The notes beneath the pieces were generated by a model. The model was not told where the DNA came from and did no database searches. It was given only the letters and a program-made list of their open reading frames with translations. The position numbers and the translations under genes are program-made. Below, one piece after another: positions 34,351 through 43,076 of a DNA stretch of 64,000 bases. Source of the DNA: Mycobacterium lehmannii (GTDB lineage: Bacteria; Actinomycetota; Actinomycetes; Mycobacteriales; Mycobacteriaceae); NCBI RefSeq assembly GCF_002245535.1, contig NZ_NKCN01000011.1, positions 62,001-126,000 of the forward strand, read 5' to 3'. Position 1 is the stretch's first letter. Each line of letters opens with the position of its first letter.

Positions 34351-35511
34351 ATGACAGGACCAGAAGACGACCACAGCAACACGCGACCCATCTCGGTCGC
34401 GGAGTTGCTGGCGCGCAACGGCACGATCGGTGCCCCGCCGGTCGGCGGGCGGCGCCGTCGTCGCCGCGGCGCCGACTCCGTGACCGTCGCCGAACTGACC
34501 GGTGAGATCCCGATCATCCGTGACGACGACGCACCCGCCACGGGGCGTTCGGCCGCCGCGACGGTCGAGGCCCCCGCCGAAACCGAGCCCGTCGCGCCCG
34601 CCGAGGCCGCGGACGCCGAACCCGCCACCGACACTGCTGAGGCCGCCCCCGCCGAGACTGCCGAGACCGCTGCCGCCAACGGCGCCGTCGACCACACCGA
34701 GGAGACGGTCGAGGAGGAAGCCCTCGAGGTTCCCGAAGACGAGCCTCTCGAGGCCTCCGGCACCGAGACTTCCGAGGTCGAGGCCGTCGAGGACGAGGCC
34801 GCCGACGCGGCCGGTGCGGACGAGGACACCGACTACGCCGATGCCGTCTCCGACTACCAGACCCACATCGAGCAGCGCGACGCCGACGAGGACCTCGACT
34901 TCTTCGCCCCGCCGCGGCGCTCGACCTTCGCGCGCCGACGCTTCGGCATGCTCGGTCGCAGCGCACCGGCAGAACCCGGCGATGCCCAGGTCGGTGCCGA
35001 GGAGATGAGCCCGGATCCCGTCGACTGGGCCGATCCGGACGCCGACGAGGACGAGGCCGCCGACGCGGCGGTCGCCGTGGCCGAGCCCGAGCACGACGAT
35101 GAGCGCGACGACAGGCCGTCCTACCTGCGTTCTCCCGATGACGCCCTGTTCGGCGGTCCCGACGTCGACGACGATGTCGCCCGGCCGGACAACGACCTGA
35201 GCCCGGCCGACGTCGACCTCGACGAGGACGCACCGCGTTCGGGTGCGATGTCGTCGATCCTGCGCGGGGCGATGGTCGTCGGGCAGTGCGTGGTCGCGGT
35301 CGCGTTCGGCGCCGGGCTGTTCATCGCCTTCGACCAGCTGTGGAAGTGGAACAGCATCGTCGCGCTGGTACTGGGCGTGCTGGTGATCCTGGGCCTGGTG
35401 GTCGGCGTGCGCGTGGTCCGCAAGACCGAGGACATCGGCAGCACACTGATCGCCGTCGCGGTCGGCGCGATGGTGACATTCGGGCCGCTGGCATTGATGC
35501 AGGCGGCTTGA
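34351..35511 (+). CDS. Acidic membrane protein with disordered N-terminus (Rv0497-like)
   Basis: A 386-residue protein. It has a short N-terminal motif rich in conserved residues (RPISVAELLARNGTIGAPP, then GGRRRRRRGADSVTVAELTGEIP), repeated in part as VAELL/VAELT. A long Ala/Glu/Asp/Pro-rich low-complexity region follows (about residues 55-300). Three hydrophobic helices near the C-terminus (about 308-335, 340-356 and 366-386) make a membrane anchor. The VAEL-type N-terminal pattern recurs in actinobacterial membrane proteins of unknown role. Length differs from M. tuberculosis mainly in the acidic region. Confidence 0.85.
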   Translation: MTGPEDDHSNTRPISVAELLARNGTIGAPPVGGRRRRRRGADSVTVAELTGEIPIIRDDDAPATGRSAAATVEAPAETEPVAPAEAADAEPATDTAEAAPAETAETAAANGAVDHTEETVEEEALEVPEDEPLEASGTETSEVEAVEDEAADAAGADEDTDYADAVSDYQTHIEQRDADEDLDFFAPPRRSTFARRRFGMLGRSAPAEPGDAQVGAEEMSPDPVDWADPDADEDEAADAAVAVAEPEHDDERDDRPSYLRSPDDALFGGPDVDDDVARPDNDLSPADVDLDEDAPRSGAMSSILRGAMVVGQCVVAVAFGAGLFIAFDQLWKWNSIVALVLGVLVILGLVVGVRVVRKTEDIGSTLIAVAVGAMVTFGPLALMQAA

Positions 35512-35526
35512 GGCGCCCAATCACCC

Positions 35527-36372
35527 GTGCGTCCAGCCATTAAGGTCGGTCTGTCGACGGCCTCGGTCTACCCGCTGAGAACCGAGGCGGCCTTCGAATA
35601 CGCAGCCAAGCTCGGCTACGACGGGGTCGAGCTCATGGTGTGGGCCGAGACGGTCAGCCAAGATGTCGACGCCATCGAGCAGCTGTCGAAGCGTTACGAA
35701 ATGCCCGTGCTCTCCGTGCACGCGCCGTGCCTGTTGATCACCCAGCGGGTGTGGGGTGCCAACCCGATTCCCAAGCTAGAACGCAGCGTGCGGGCGGCCG
35801 AACAGCTGGGCGCTCAGACCGTCGTCGTGCATCCGCCGTTCCGGTGGCAGCGCCGCTACGCCGAAGGCTTCTCCGAGCAGGTCGCCGAGCTCGAAGCGTC
35901 CAGCGAGGTGATGGTCGCCGTGGAGAACATGTTCCCGTTTCGTGCCGACCGCTTCTTCGGCGCGGGTCAGACCTCCATCGAGCGGATGCGCAAGCGTGGC
36001 GGCAACCCCGGGCCGGGCATCTCGGCGTTCGCGCCGTCCTACGATCCGCTCGACGGCGACCACGCCCACTACACGCTCGACCTGTCGCACACCGCGACCG
36101 CCGGCTCCGACGCACTCGAGATGGCGCGCCGCATGGGCGAGGGGTTGGTGCACCTGCACCTGTGCGACGGCAGCGGCGCCTCGACCGACGAGCATCTGGT
36201 GCCCGGCCGCGGCACTCAGCCGACGGTGGAGGTGTGCGAGATGCTGGCCGCAAGCGACTTCAACGGCCATGTGATCCTTGAGGTGACCACATCGGGTGCG
36301 CGCACCGCCGCCGAACGCGAAGCGCTGCTGGTCGAGTCGTTGCAGTTCGCCCGCAGGCACCTGCTGCGCTGA
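35527..36372 (+). CDS. Sugar phosphate isomerase/epimerase family TIM-barrel protein (Rv0498-like)
   Basis: A 281-residue protein of the AP-endonuclease-2/xylose-isomerase-like TIM-barrel family. Likely metal ligands are visible in EAAFEYAAKLGYDGVELMVW, VHAPCLL, VAVENMF, YTLDLSHTATAG, VHLHLCDGS and ILEVTTSG. The reaction is not known. GTG start 15 bases after the preceding gene; translation may be linked to it. Confidence 0.88.
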   Translation: MRPAIKVGLSTASVYPLRTEAAFEYAAKLGYDGVELMVWAETVSQDVDAIEQLSKRYEMPVLSVHAPCLLITQRVWGANPIPKLERSVRAAEQLGAQTVVVHPPFRWQRRYAEGFSEQVAELEASSEVMVAVENMFPFRADRFFGAGQTSIERMRKRGGNPGPGISAFAPSYDPLDGDHAHYTLDLSHTATAGSDALEMARRMGEGLVHLHLCDGSGASTDEHLVPGRGTQPTVEVCEMLAASDFNGHVILEVTTSGARTAAEREALLVESLQFARRHLLR

Positions 36373-36417
36373 CACCCCTGACCTCGTTCCGAACTCGCTT
36401 CTAGAAGGACTCACCAG

Positions 36418-37290
36418 ATGGCCGGCTCCACCCTGTTCACCGACGCCATGGCGCTCACCCACGCCGGTGACGGCGTGTATCACGGTGAGCTGAACGAACA
36501 TTGGACGATCGGGCCGAAGGTGCACGGCGGAGCGATGCTCGCGCTGTGTGCGAACGCCGCGCGGACGGAGCATTCCAGGGGGCTGCAACGATCGGCGCAC
36601 GCGCGCAGCGCAGGGGACGACTCGGGGGATCAGGCGAGCGGTGGCGTGGAACCGATCGCGGTGTCGGGAAACTTCCTGTGGGCGCCCGACCCCGGCCCGA
36701 TGCAGGTGGTCACGACCGTGCGCAAACGCGGGCGTCGCGTCAGCCTGATCGACGTCGAACTCAGACAGGGCGACCGTACAGCTGTGCGGGCCGCGATCAC
36801 GCTCGGCGAGCCGGAACATCATGTGACGCCGCTGCTCTCGGTCAATCCCGTGATCCCGTTGATGCAACCGGATCCGCCGCCCGGTCTCGAGCCGATCGGT
36901 GAGGGCCACCCGATGGCCGACATCGTGCACCTCGCGCGCGGCTGCGACATCCGGCCCTCGCTGACCACGATGGAACCGCGGTCCGACGGCGGCCCGCCGG
37001 TGATCGAGTACTGGGTGCGGCCCAAGGGTGTCGCCCCGGACGTGCTTTTCGCGCTGCTGTGCGGCGACGTGTCGGCTCCTGTGACGTTCGGCGTCAACCG
37101 GTTCGGTTGGGCGCCCACCGTCCAGCTGACGGCGTACCTGCGCAGCAGGCCGGCCGACGGGTGGTTGCGCGTGCTCTGCACGACCGTGCAGATCGGCCAG
37201 GACTGGTTCGACGAGGACCACATCGTCGTCGACTGCGAGGGCCACATCGTCGTGCAGACCCGCCAACTCGCGATGGTTCCGCAGGGGTAG
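36418..37290 (+). CDS. Acyl-CoA thioesterase-like protein, double hot-dog (Rv0499-like)
   Basis: A 290-residue protein with two hot-dog repeats: GELNEHWTIGPKVHGGAMLALC in the first and VTFGVNRFGWAPTVQLTAYLRSRP in the second, as in TesB-like thioesterase superfamily proteins. The catalytic Asp/Gln/Thr set of TesB is not obvious, so the activity is tentative. ATG start with AGAAGGAC ribosome-binding site. proC follows after 60 bases. Confidence 0.85.
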   Translation: MAGSTLFTDAMALTHAGDGVYHGELNEHWTIGPKVHGGAMLALCANAARTEHSRGLQRSAHARSAGDDSGDQASGGVEPIAVSGNFLWAPDPGPMQVVTTVRKRGRRVSLIDVELRQGDRTAVRAAITLGEPEHHVTPLLSVNPVIPLMQPDPPPGLEPIGEGHPMADIVHLARGCDIRPSLTTMEPRSDGGPPVIEYWVRPKGVAPDVLFALLCGDVSAPVTFGVNRFGWAPTVQLTAYLRSRPADGWLRVLCTTVQIGQDWFDEDHIVVDCEGHIVVQTRQLAMVPQG

Positions 37291-37350
37291 GCGGCAAGCC
37301 GCGGAGGGTGGCCGCACACGCGGTGCCCGACCGTCTGCAATGCTTCCGGC

Positions 37351-38232
37351 ATGGCCAGAATCGCGATCGTCGGCGGTGGAAGTATCGGTGAGGCACTGTT
37401 GTCCGGGCTGCTGCGGGCCGGACGGCAGGTCAAGGACCTGGCGGTGGCGGAGAAGGATTCGGACCGGGCCCAGTACCTGGCCGACACCTATTCGGTGCTG
37501 GTGACGACGGTGGCCAACGCGGTGGACCACGCGAGCTATGTGATCGTGGCCGTCAAACCGGCCGACGTGGCCGGGCTCGTCGACGAGATCGTCGATGCGG
37601 CGACCAATGCCGAAAGTGACACGGCCGAACAGGTTTTCGTGACGGTCGCGGCCGGCGTCACCACCGAGTACTACGAGAATAAGCTGCCCGCCGGCGCGCC
37701 CGTGATCCGCGTCATGCCCAACGCGCCGATGGTCGTCGGTGGGGGAGTGAGCGCGCTGTCGGCCGGTCGCTTCGCCACCCCCGAACAGATGAAGGAGGTC
37801 TCGGCGATCTTCGACGCGGTCGGCGGGGTGCTCACGGTGCCCGAGTCCCAACTCGACGCGGTCACCGCGATCTCCGGGTCGGGGCCGGCCTATTTCTTCC
37901 TGATGGTCGAGGCGCTCATCGACGCCGGCGTCGACGCCGGGCTCTCGCGATCGGCGGCCACCGACCTCGTCGCACAGACCATGGCGGGGTCGGCCGCGAT
38001 GTTGCTGGATCGCCTCGACCGGAACGCGTCCGCGGGAGGTGCCGCCGGCGGCCCGTCGGGTGCCGGAATGGACACCACGCCCGCTCAACTGCGCGCGACG
38101 GTCACCTCGCCGGGCGGCACCACCGCGGCCGGTCTGCGGGAACTGGAGAGGGGCGGCCTGCGAGCGGCCGTTGCCAGGGCGGTCGAGGCCGCGAAAAAGC
38201 GCTCTGAGCAGCTCGGAATTACATCTGAGTAA
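37351..38232 (+). CDS. proC: Pyrroline-5-carboxylate reductase
   Basis: A 293-residue NAD(P)H enzyme for the last step of proline synthesis. N-terminal Rossmann motif IAIVGGGSIGEALL (residues 3-16), VAVKPADV (about 65), the family signature MPNAPMVVGGGVSALS, and the C-terminal helical domain with SGSGPAYFFLMVEALIDAG and the TVTSPGGTTAAGLRELE loop. A Gly/Ala-rich insert (ASAGGAAGGPSGAG) before that loop is unusual and may be lineage-specific. ATG start. Confidence 0.96.
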   Translation: MARIAIVGGGSIGEALLSGLLRAGRQVKDLAVAEKDSDRAQYLADTYSVLVTTVANAVDHASYVIVAVKPADVAGLVDEIVDAATNAESDTAEQVFVTVAAGVTTEYYENKLPAGAPVIRVMPNAPMVVGGGVSALSAGRFATPEQMKEVSAIFDAVGGVLTVPESQLDAVTAISGSGPAYFFLMVEALIDAGVDAGLSRSAATDLVAQTMAGSAAMLLDRLDRNASAGGAAGGPSGAGMDTTPAQLRATVTSPGGTTAAGLRELERGGLRAAVARAVEAAKKRSEQLGITSE

Positions 38233-38278
38233 TTCTTTAAATTACCCACACCCGTCGCAGTAACACCATCTGCCACGC

Positions 38279-38341
38279 TATTCTCCTCGTGTAAGCACGG
38301 GTCGGTGCCAGCGGTGGGGAAGCCGCTGGAACTGCCCGTGC
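38279..38341 (+). promoter_or_regulatory. Promoter and stable leader hairpin of the HTH gene
   Basis: TATTCT (38279-38284) fits a -10, giving a start near 38291 and a leader of about 70 bases. In the leader GCACGGG (38295-38301) pairs with CCCGTGC (38335-38341) and CCAGCGG (38308-38314) with CCGCTGG (38323-38329), a strong two-part hairpin with an 8-base loop. It could stabilise the message or regulate the small HTH gene at 38360. Confidence 0.5.
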
Positions 38342-38359
38342 CTGAATGATTGGGTTGCG

Positions 38360-38620
38360 ATGACGTCTATGAACGGGCCATCCTCGCGGGATTCGGCCAG
38401 TGGGAAGTCGGCTCGGGACTCCGGATCCGACGGTCAACAGCCACGGGCGCAATTCCTCACCGTCGCCGAGGTGGCGAGCCTGATGCGGGTCAGCAAGATG
38501 ACGGTGTACCGGCTGGTGCACAACGGCGAGCTGCCTGCCGTCCGGGTCGGCCGCTCGTTCCGCGTGCATGCGAAGGCTGTTCACGACATGTTGGAGAGCT
38601 CGTACTTCGACGCAGGCTGA
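38360..38620 (+). CDS. Excisionase-family HTH DNA-binding protein (Rv0500A-like)
   Basis: An 86-residue protein: a 30-residue Ser/Gly-rich N-terminus, then a MerR/excisionase-type helix-turn-helix, LTVAEVASLMRVSKMTVYRLVHNGELPAVRVGR (in two parts), with the Arg-Val-Gly-Arg wing. Conserved in mycobacteria outside mobile elements, so it is a chromosomal regulator rather than a prophage excisionase. It shares its name-place with Rv0500A; homologues in other actinobacteria are linked to development (BldC-like). ATG start. Confidence 0.88.
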   Translation: MTSMNGPSSRDSASGKSARDSGSDGQQPRAQFLTVAEVASLMRVSKMTVYRLVHNGELPAVRVGRSFRVHAKAVHDMLESSYFDAG

Positions 38621-38751
38621 TCTCCTCCGCGTTCCCGGCGACACCGTCGCCGGCCGTTGGGCGCGTTTCGCGGTTACCTGCACAGCCCGGTAAAGTGGCC
38701 GGGTCAGTCAACGATGCTCATCGGGCAGGTAAGGCGTAGGTAGCGGAGTTC

Positions 38752-38853
38752 ATGGGTTCAGTCATCAAGAAGCGGCGCAAGCGCATGTCGAAGAAGAAGC
38801 ACCGCAAGCTGCTTCGTCGCACCCGAGTCCAGCGCAGAAAACTCGGCAAGTAA
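38752..38853 (+). CDS. Mycobacterial small-subunit ribosomal protein bS22
   Basis: A 33-residue, extremely basic protein starting [19 protein letters not shown] and ending RVQRRKLGK. This is the protein identified in cryo-EM structures of mycobacterial 30S subunits as bS22 (locus equivalent Rv0500B; also annotated AURKAIP1/COX24-domain protein). It binds near the decoding region of 16S rRNA. ATG at 38752 with GGAG 5 bases upstream. So short that it is often missed by gene finders. Confidence 0.93.
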
Positions 38854-38884
38854 TCGCCGCCCGCCGTCGCTAGGCTCACCGGAC

Positions 38885-39985
38885 ATGGATTCCGAGGGTC
38901 GTGCCAATGGAGACGTCAACGGGGCTGACCCACGCGACGCCGTGCAGTATCCGAAGGTCGTGCTGGTCACCGGGGCGTGCCGGTTCCTCGGCGGCTACCT
39001 GACGGCCAGGCTGGCGCAGAACCCGTTGATCAACCATGTGATCGCCGTCGACGCGATCACTCCGAGCAAGGACCTTCTGCGGCGGATGGGGCGCGCGGAG
39101 TTCGTCCGCGCCGACATCCGCAACCCTTTCATCGCGAAGGTCATCCGCAACGGCGATGTCGACACCGTGGTGCACGCCGCGGCGGCGTCCTACGCACCCC
39201 GCTCCGGGGGCCGCGCGACGCTCAAGGAACTCAACGTGATGGGCGCGATCCAGCTGTTCGCGGCCTGCCAGAAGGCGCCGTCGGTGCAGCGAGTGGTGCT
39301 CAAGTCCACGTCGGAGGTGTACGGCTCGACCTCGCGCGACCCGGTGATGTTCACCGAGGACACCAGCGCGCGACGGCCACCGGGGGAGGGCTTCGCCCGC
39401 GACAGCATCGACATCGAGGGCTATGCGCGCGGACTGGGGCGTCGTCGGCCCGACATCGCGGTGACCATCCTGCGGTTGGCCAACATGATCGGGCCGGGTA
39501 TGGACACCGCGCTGTCGCGCTACCTCGCCGGCCCGGTGGTGCCGACGGTCATCGGACACGACGCCCGGCTCCAGCTGCTGCACGAGCAGGATGCGCTCGG
39601 GGCGCTCGAGCGCGCGACGATGGCGGGCAAGGCGGGCACCTACAACGTCGGCGCGTCCGGGATCGTGATGATGAGCCAGGCGATCCGGCGGGCCGGCCGG
39701 ATCGCGTTGCCCGTGCCGCGATCGGCGCTGGCGGCGGTGGATTCGCTGAGGCGCGCGACTCGTTACACTGAACTGGATCGTGAGCAGCTGAACTACCTCA
39801 GTTATGGCAGAGTGATGGACACATCGCGGATGCGCAACGATCTCGGCTATAACCCGAAGTGGACGACGGTGGAGGCCTTCGACGATTACGTCCGAGGTCG
39901 CGGATTGACTCCGATCGTCGACCCGCGGTGGGTACGCTCAATGGAGAGTCGCGCCGTTGCCGCGGCGCAACGGTGGGGGCGCTAG
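38885..39985 (+). CDS. galE2: NAD-dependent epimerase/dehydratase (GalE2, Rv0501-like)
   Basis: A 366-residue extended SDR. After a 20-residue hydrophilic leader comes the cofactor site LVTGACRFLGGYL (about residues 24-36), where the usual GGxGxxG is altered to GACRFLG. Also seen: DIRNPF (about 78-83), STSEVYGST (about 142), and the C-terminal DLGYNPKWTTVEAF typical of UDP-sugar epimerases. The YxxxK catalytic pair is not evident at the usual position, so UDP-glucose epimerase activity is uncertain. ATG start. Next to the acyltransferase gene with a 37-base gap. Confidence 0.88.
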   Translation: MDSEGRANGDVNGADPRDAVQYPKVVLVTGACRFLGGYLTARLAQNPLINHVIAVDAITPSKDLLRRMGRAEFVRADIRNPFIAKVIRNGDVDTVVHAAAASYAPRSGGRATLKELNVMGAIQLFAACQKAPSVQRVVLKSTSEVYGSTSRDPVMFTEDTSARRPPGEGFARDSIDIEGYARGLGRRRPDIAVTILRLANMIGPGMDTALSRYLAGPVVPTVIGHDARLQLLHEQDALGALERATMAGKAGTYNVGASGIVMMSQAIRRAGRIALPVPRSALAAVDSLRRATRYTELDREQLNYLSYGRVMDTSRMRNDLGYNPKWTTVEAFDDYVRGRGLTPIVDPRWVRSMESRAVAAAQRWGR

Positions 39986-40022
39986 GCGCATCAACTAATC
40001 GGGTGGGGAGAAGGAAACGACC

Positions 40023-41090
40023 GTGGCGGGCGAGTCCAAGGCGAAAGTCATTCCGCTGCATGGCAATTCGGGCCGTGCAGCGGCTCAGCGGCGTAATGCC
40101 GCACGAGCGCAGGGCTCGCGCCGACATCCCTCGCAGCTGTCGGATCCGGTAGCCGGGGCCTCCGCCGAGGAGATCGCCGCCGTCGTCCGCGAGATCGACG
40201 AGCACCGCGGCGGCGTCGCGGGCGCACCGCCGGTCGACCAGACGCCCACCGAACTGGCCAAGCAGATCGCCTCGGTCGGGGAGTTCGTGCGCAAGCGGAT
40301 GACGGGTGAGTACACCGTCGACGAGTTCGGGTTCGATGCCCATCTCAACAACGCAATCTTTTTGCCTTTGCTGAGAGTCTTCTTCAAGTCGTGGTTCCGC
40401 GTCGAGGTCAGCGGGATCGAGCATCTGCCCGAAACCGGCGCCGCGCTCGTGGTCGCCAACCACGCTGGCGTGCTGCCGTTCGATGGGCTGATGACGTCGG
40501 TGGCGGTGCATGACCACCACCCTGCCCAGCGCGACCTGCGCCTGCTCGCCGCCGACATGGTGTTCGACCTGCCGGTGGTCGGTCAGGCCGCCCGCAAGGC
40601 CGGCCACACCATGGCCTGCACCGCCGACGCGCATCGGCTGCTGGCCGCGGGTGAGCTGACCGCGGTGTTCCCCGAGGGCTACAAGGGCCTGGGCAAGCAC
40701 TTCAAAGACCGCTACAAGCTGCAGCGATTCGGTCGCGGCGGTTTCGTGTCGGCGGCGCTGCGCACCAAGGCGCCCATCGTGCCGTGCTCGATCGTCGGGT
40801 CCGAGGAGATCTATCCGATGATCGCCGACGTCAAGCTGCTGGCCCGGTTGCTCGGCCTGCCGTACTTCCCGATCACCCCGTTGTTCCCGCTGGCGGGTCC
40901 GGCGGGCATGGTGCCGCTGCCGTCGAAATGGCACATCCAGTTCGGCGAACCGATCGAGACCGCGGATTACGACGAGTCGGCTGCCGACGATCCGATGGTC
41001 ACCTTCGAACTCACCGATCAGGTGCGCGAGACCATCCAGCAGACGCTGTACCAACTGCTCACCCAGCGCCGGAACACGTTCTTCGGCTGA
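40023..41090 (+). CDS. Lysophospholipid acyltransferase-like protein (Rv0502-like)
   Basis: A 355-residue PlsC-fold acyltransferase. A basic, disordered N-terminus (about 1-90) precedes the catalytic domain with the H-x4-D motif VVANHAGVLPFDG (about 146-158), FPEGYKGLG (glycerol phosphate-binding FPEG, about 220), and IVPCSIVGSEEIYPM. In mycobacteria the homologue is implicated in mycolate or phospholipid acylation but is not firmly assigned. GTG start. Confidence 0.88.
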   Translation: MAGESKAKVIPLHGNSGRAAAQRRNAARAQGSRRHPSQLSDPVAGASAEEIAAVVREIDEHRGGVAGAPPVDQTPTELAKQIASVGEFVRKRMTGEYTVDEFGFDAHLNNAIFLPLLRVFFKSWFRVEVSGIEHLPETGAALVVANHAGVLPFDGLMTSVAVHDHHPAQRDLRLLAADMVFDLPVVGQAARKAGHTMACTADAHRLLAAGELTAVFPEGYKGLGKHFKDRYKLQRFGRGGFVSAALRTKAPIVPCSIVGSEEIYPMIADVKLLARLLGLPYFPITPLFPLAGPAGMVPLPSKWHIQFGEPIETADYDESAADDPMVTFELTDQVRETIQQTLYQLLTQRRNTFFG

Positions 41091-41111
41091 GCGCGCGAAA
41101 AGCCGCTAGCT

Positions 41112-41645
41112 CTACGAATTACTTTGCTTGGCAATCATTTTCGCGATTGCCTCGTCGCGTGCGGCCGCAATGCGCTGGCTCACCTCGTCGGCTTCGGTGT
41201 CCGACTGCGCCTCGCCCATGACCGTGACGACGCTCGTCAGGATGGGGTTGCCGTCGGCGTCGGTCACCTCGCCGCGCACCTCGGTGACGATGGCGCCGTG
41301 CGATTCGGTGACCGAATCGAGGTAGGAGTCGAAGAACAGCTTGTCGCCGGCCAGGATCGGGCGGTGGAACGTGATCTTCTGGTCGCGGTGCAGGACCCGC
41401 TCCATGTTGATCGGCACGTCGAACTGGTTGAAGATCTCCAGCTGAACGCGCCGACCGGCGACGGCGAGGAAGGTCAGCGGTGCGATCAGCGAGTCGTAGC
41501 CGTACTCGGCGGCGGCCTCTTCGGTGAAATGCGCGGGGTGCTCGTCCTTGACCGCCTGTGCGAACTCACGGATCTTCTCCCGGCCGACCTCGAAGTAATC
41601 GGGATACCGGTAGTGCGTTCCGATGATGTTCTCTGCGATTGCCAT
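41112..41645 (-). CDS. MaoC-like N-terminal (FAS1-type) dehydratase domain protein (Rv0504c-like)
   Basis: A 177-residue hot-dog protein like HadA/HadC, partners of the (3R)-hydroxyacyl-ACP dehydratase in mycolic-acid elongation. Seen: the opening [23 protein letters not shown] and the core [23 protein letters not shown]. The R-specific hydratase motif with catalytic Asp-His of HadB is absent, as in the HadA/C type, so it probably needs a HadB-like partner. ATG start. Near serB1 on the same strand but separated by 105 bases. Confidence 0.88.
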   Translation of the reverse strand: MAIAENIIGTHYRYPDYFEVGREKIREFAQAVKDEHPAHFTEEAAAEYGYDSLIAPLTFLAVAGRRVQLEIFNQFDVPINMERVLHRDQKITFHRPILAGDKLFFDSYLDSVTESHGAIVTEVRGEVTDADGNPILTSVVTVMGEAQSDTEADEVSQRIAAARDEAIAKMIAKQSNS

Positions 41646-41750
41646 ACCTGAACTGCTCCTCGGGTGCGCGCGCTGCCGTCTCTCCTCGTCGGAGTCAGCG
41701 GCGCGAGCCTATCAGCGGGTCTGGGCCACCGCCGCGACCAGAGCGGCTCG

Positions 41751-42641
41751 TCAGCGGCCCTCCTGGCGGCGGGAGACCACCGCCGCCAGCGCCCCTCCGG
41801 CCGCGCCGAGCGCCAGCGCCGACGGCACACCGATGCGCGCGGCCTTGCGGGCGGTGCGGAAGTCGCGGATCTCCCACCCCCGCTCACGGGCCAGGTCGCG
41901 CAGATCGGCGTCGGGGTTGATCGCCACCGCCGTACCCACCAGGGAGAGCATCGGCACGTCGTTGAAGCTGTCCGAGTAGGCCGTGCAGCGGCGCAGGTTG
42001 AGGCCTTCGCGGATGGCCAGCGAGCGCACCGCGTGCGCCTTGCCCGTGCCGTGCAGAATGTCGCCGACCAGCCGCCCGGTGAACACCCCGTCGATGGATT
42101 CGGCGACGGTGCCCAGCGCCCCGGTCAGGCCCAGCCGCTTGGCGATGGTCGCGGCCAGTTCGTACGGGGTCGCGGTGACCAGCCACACCTGCTGTCCGGC
42201 ATCGAGGTGCATCTGCGCGAGCGCGCGGGTGCCCGGCCAGATCTTGTCGGCGATGATCTCGTCGTAGATCTCCTCACCGACCGCCATCAGCTCGGCCGTC
42301 GAGCGCCCCTCGATGAAGGCGAGCGCCTTACGACGGCCCGCGGCCACGTCCTCGCTATTCTCGCGGCCCGTCAGCTGGAATTTCGCCTGCGCGTAGACGA
42401 ACCGCGCGATGTCGCCGTAGGTGAAGAACTTGCGGGCGGCAAGGCCGCGGGCGAAGTGCAGCAGCGAGGACCCCTGCACCAGGGTGTTGTCGACGTCGAA
42501 GAACGCCGCCGCGGTCAGGTCAGGGGGCGGTGCGGGTGGGGCCGTGGCGGCTTCGGCCACGAGGTCGGTGACGGCCGCCTCTGCGCTGGCCTCACCGGCA
42601 AGTTGCTGTTCAGCAGCTTCGCGGTCGCCGTTTCGAGACAC
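41751..42641 (-). CDS. serB1: HAD-family hydrolase, SerB1-like (Rv0505c)
   Basis: A 296-residue HAD IB phosphatase. After an Ala-rich N-terminus (about 40 residues) the nucleophile motif is [13 protein letters not shown] (about 47-59), motif [13 protein letters not shown], motif III Lys in GTGKAHAV and motif [14 protein letters not shown] hydrophobic Ala/Gly-rich C-terminal helix ([20 protein letters not shown]) suggests membrane association. Related proteins act as phosphoserine phosphatase or lysophosphatidic-acid phosphatase; substrate not certain. GTG start, divergent from the thioredoxin-fold gene. Confidence 0.88.
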   Translation of the reverse strand: MSRNGDREAAEQQLAGEASAEAAVTDLVAEAATAPPAPPPDLTAAAFFDVDNTLVQGSSLLHFARGLAARKFFTYGDIARFVYAQAKFQLTGRENSEDVAAGRRKALAFIEGRSTAELMAVGEEIYDEIIADKIWPGTRALAQMHLDAGQQVWLVTATPYELAATIAKRLGLTGALGTVAESIDGVFTGRLVGDILHGTGKAHAVRSLAIREGLNLRRCTAYSDSFNDVPMLSLVGTAVAINPDADLRDLARERGWEIRDFRTARKAARIGVPSALALGAAGGALAAVVSRRQEGR

Positions 42642-42680
42642 GGATCAACCCTAAGTCACGGAGGTGGAGATACTGGCGAG

Positions 42681-42935
42681 GTGGAGCACCAGGTGGAGTT
42701 GCTGACGCGCGACGGTTGCACGATATGCACCGCGGCGGCGGCCCGGCTCGCGGCGCTGGCCGGCGAACTGGGCTTCACGCTGACCGTCACCGATGTCGAC
42801 GCCGCCGCGGCCGCGGGCGATTCCGGGCTGCGCGCGGAGTACGGCGACCGGCTTCCGGTCGTTCTGCTCGACGGCAGCGAGCACAGCTACTGGGAGATCG
42901 ACGAGCCGCGCCTTCGGGCCGACCTGGCGAAGTGA
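42681..42935 (+). CDS. Glutaredoxin-like small thioredoxin-fold protein (Rv0508-like)
   Basis: An 84-residue protein with the redox motif C-T-I-C in LLTRDGCTIC (about residues 11-16), a cis-Pro region RLPVVLLDGSEHSYWEI and a C-terminal helix LRADLAK. This belongs to the DUF836-type glutaredoxin-like group. GTG 42681 chosen; GTG 42693 has the better-spaced GGAG and is a good alternative. Followed by a dispersed palindrome and hemA. In M. tuberculosis mmpS2-mmpL2 lie just upstream; they are absent here. Confidence 0.85.
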   Translation: MEHQVELLTRDGCTICTAAAARLAALAGELGFTLTVTDVDAAAAAGDSGLRAEYGDRLPVVLLDGSEHSYWEIDEPRLRADLAK

Positions 42936-42950
42936 CCATCCGTTTTTGCG

Positions 42951-43007
42951 CGAAATTGCGTTCCAGCAGGCCTCCACTCGTGATTCGGCTGCTGGAACGC
43001 AATTTCG
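42951..43007. repeat. Dispersed palindromic repeat with perfect 19-bp arms
   Basis: CGAAATTGCGTTCCAGCAG (42951-42969) is the exact reverse complement of 42989-43007, with a 19-base loop. Its 3' end is 2 bases before GATAAT (43010-43015), a possible hemA -10. Comparable CGAAATTGCGTTCCAGCAG palindromes are familiar from other mycobacterial intergenic regions. It could end the thioredoxin-fold transcript while sitting over the hemA promoter. Confidence 0.75.
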
Positions 43008-43076
43008 GCGATAATGGTGGGGAATTTGGTGAGCTAACTGTTCAACGGCTACCTTGGATGACGTGGTGATGATGCC

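Noticed and set aside
33364..35520. Long 718-codon open frame on the minus strand across the ppx and acidic-protein genes
   Set aside because: It is antisense to two well supported genes, is built of low-complexity Gly/Val/Leu and Ser/Ala/Pro stretches, and matches no family. Long antisense frames are expected at this GC content.
35776..38088. 770-codon minus-strand frame antisense to the TIM-barrel, thioesterase and proC genes
   Set aside because: Arg/His/Asp/Gly-rich composition with no domain, entirely overlapped by three recognised plus-strand genes.
38360..38620. Prophage excisionase
   Set aside because: The HTH is of excisionase type, but no integrase, attachment-site repeat or phage gene is nearby and the gene is syntenic in mycobacteria.
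42649..42680. Earlier starts for the thioredoxin-fold gene within the 42641-42680 gap
   Set aside because: They would run into the divergent serB1 promoter and add residues not expected for this small family.
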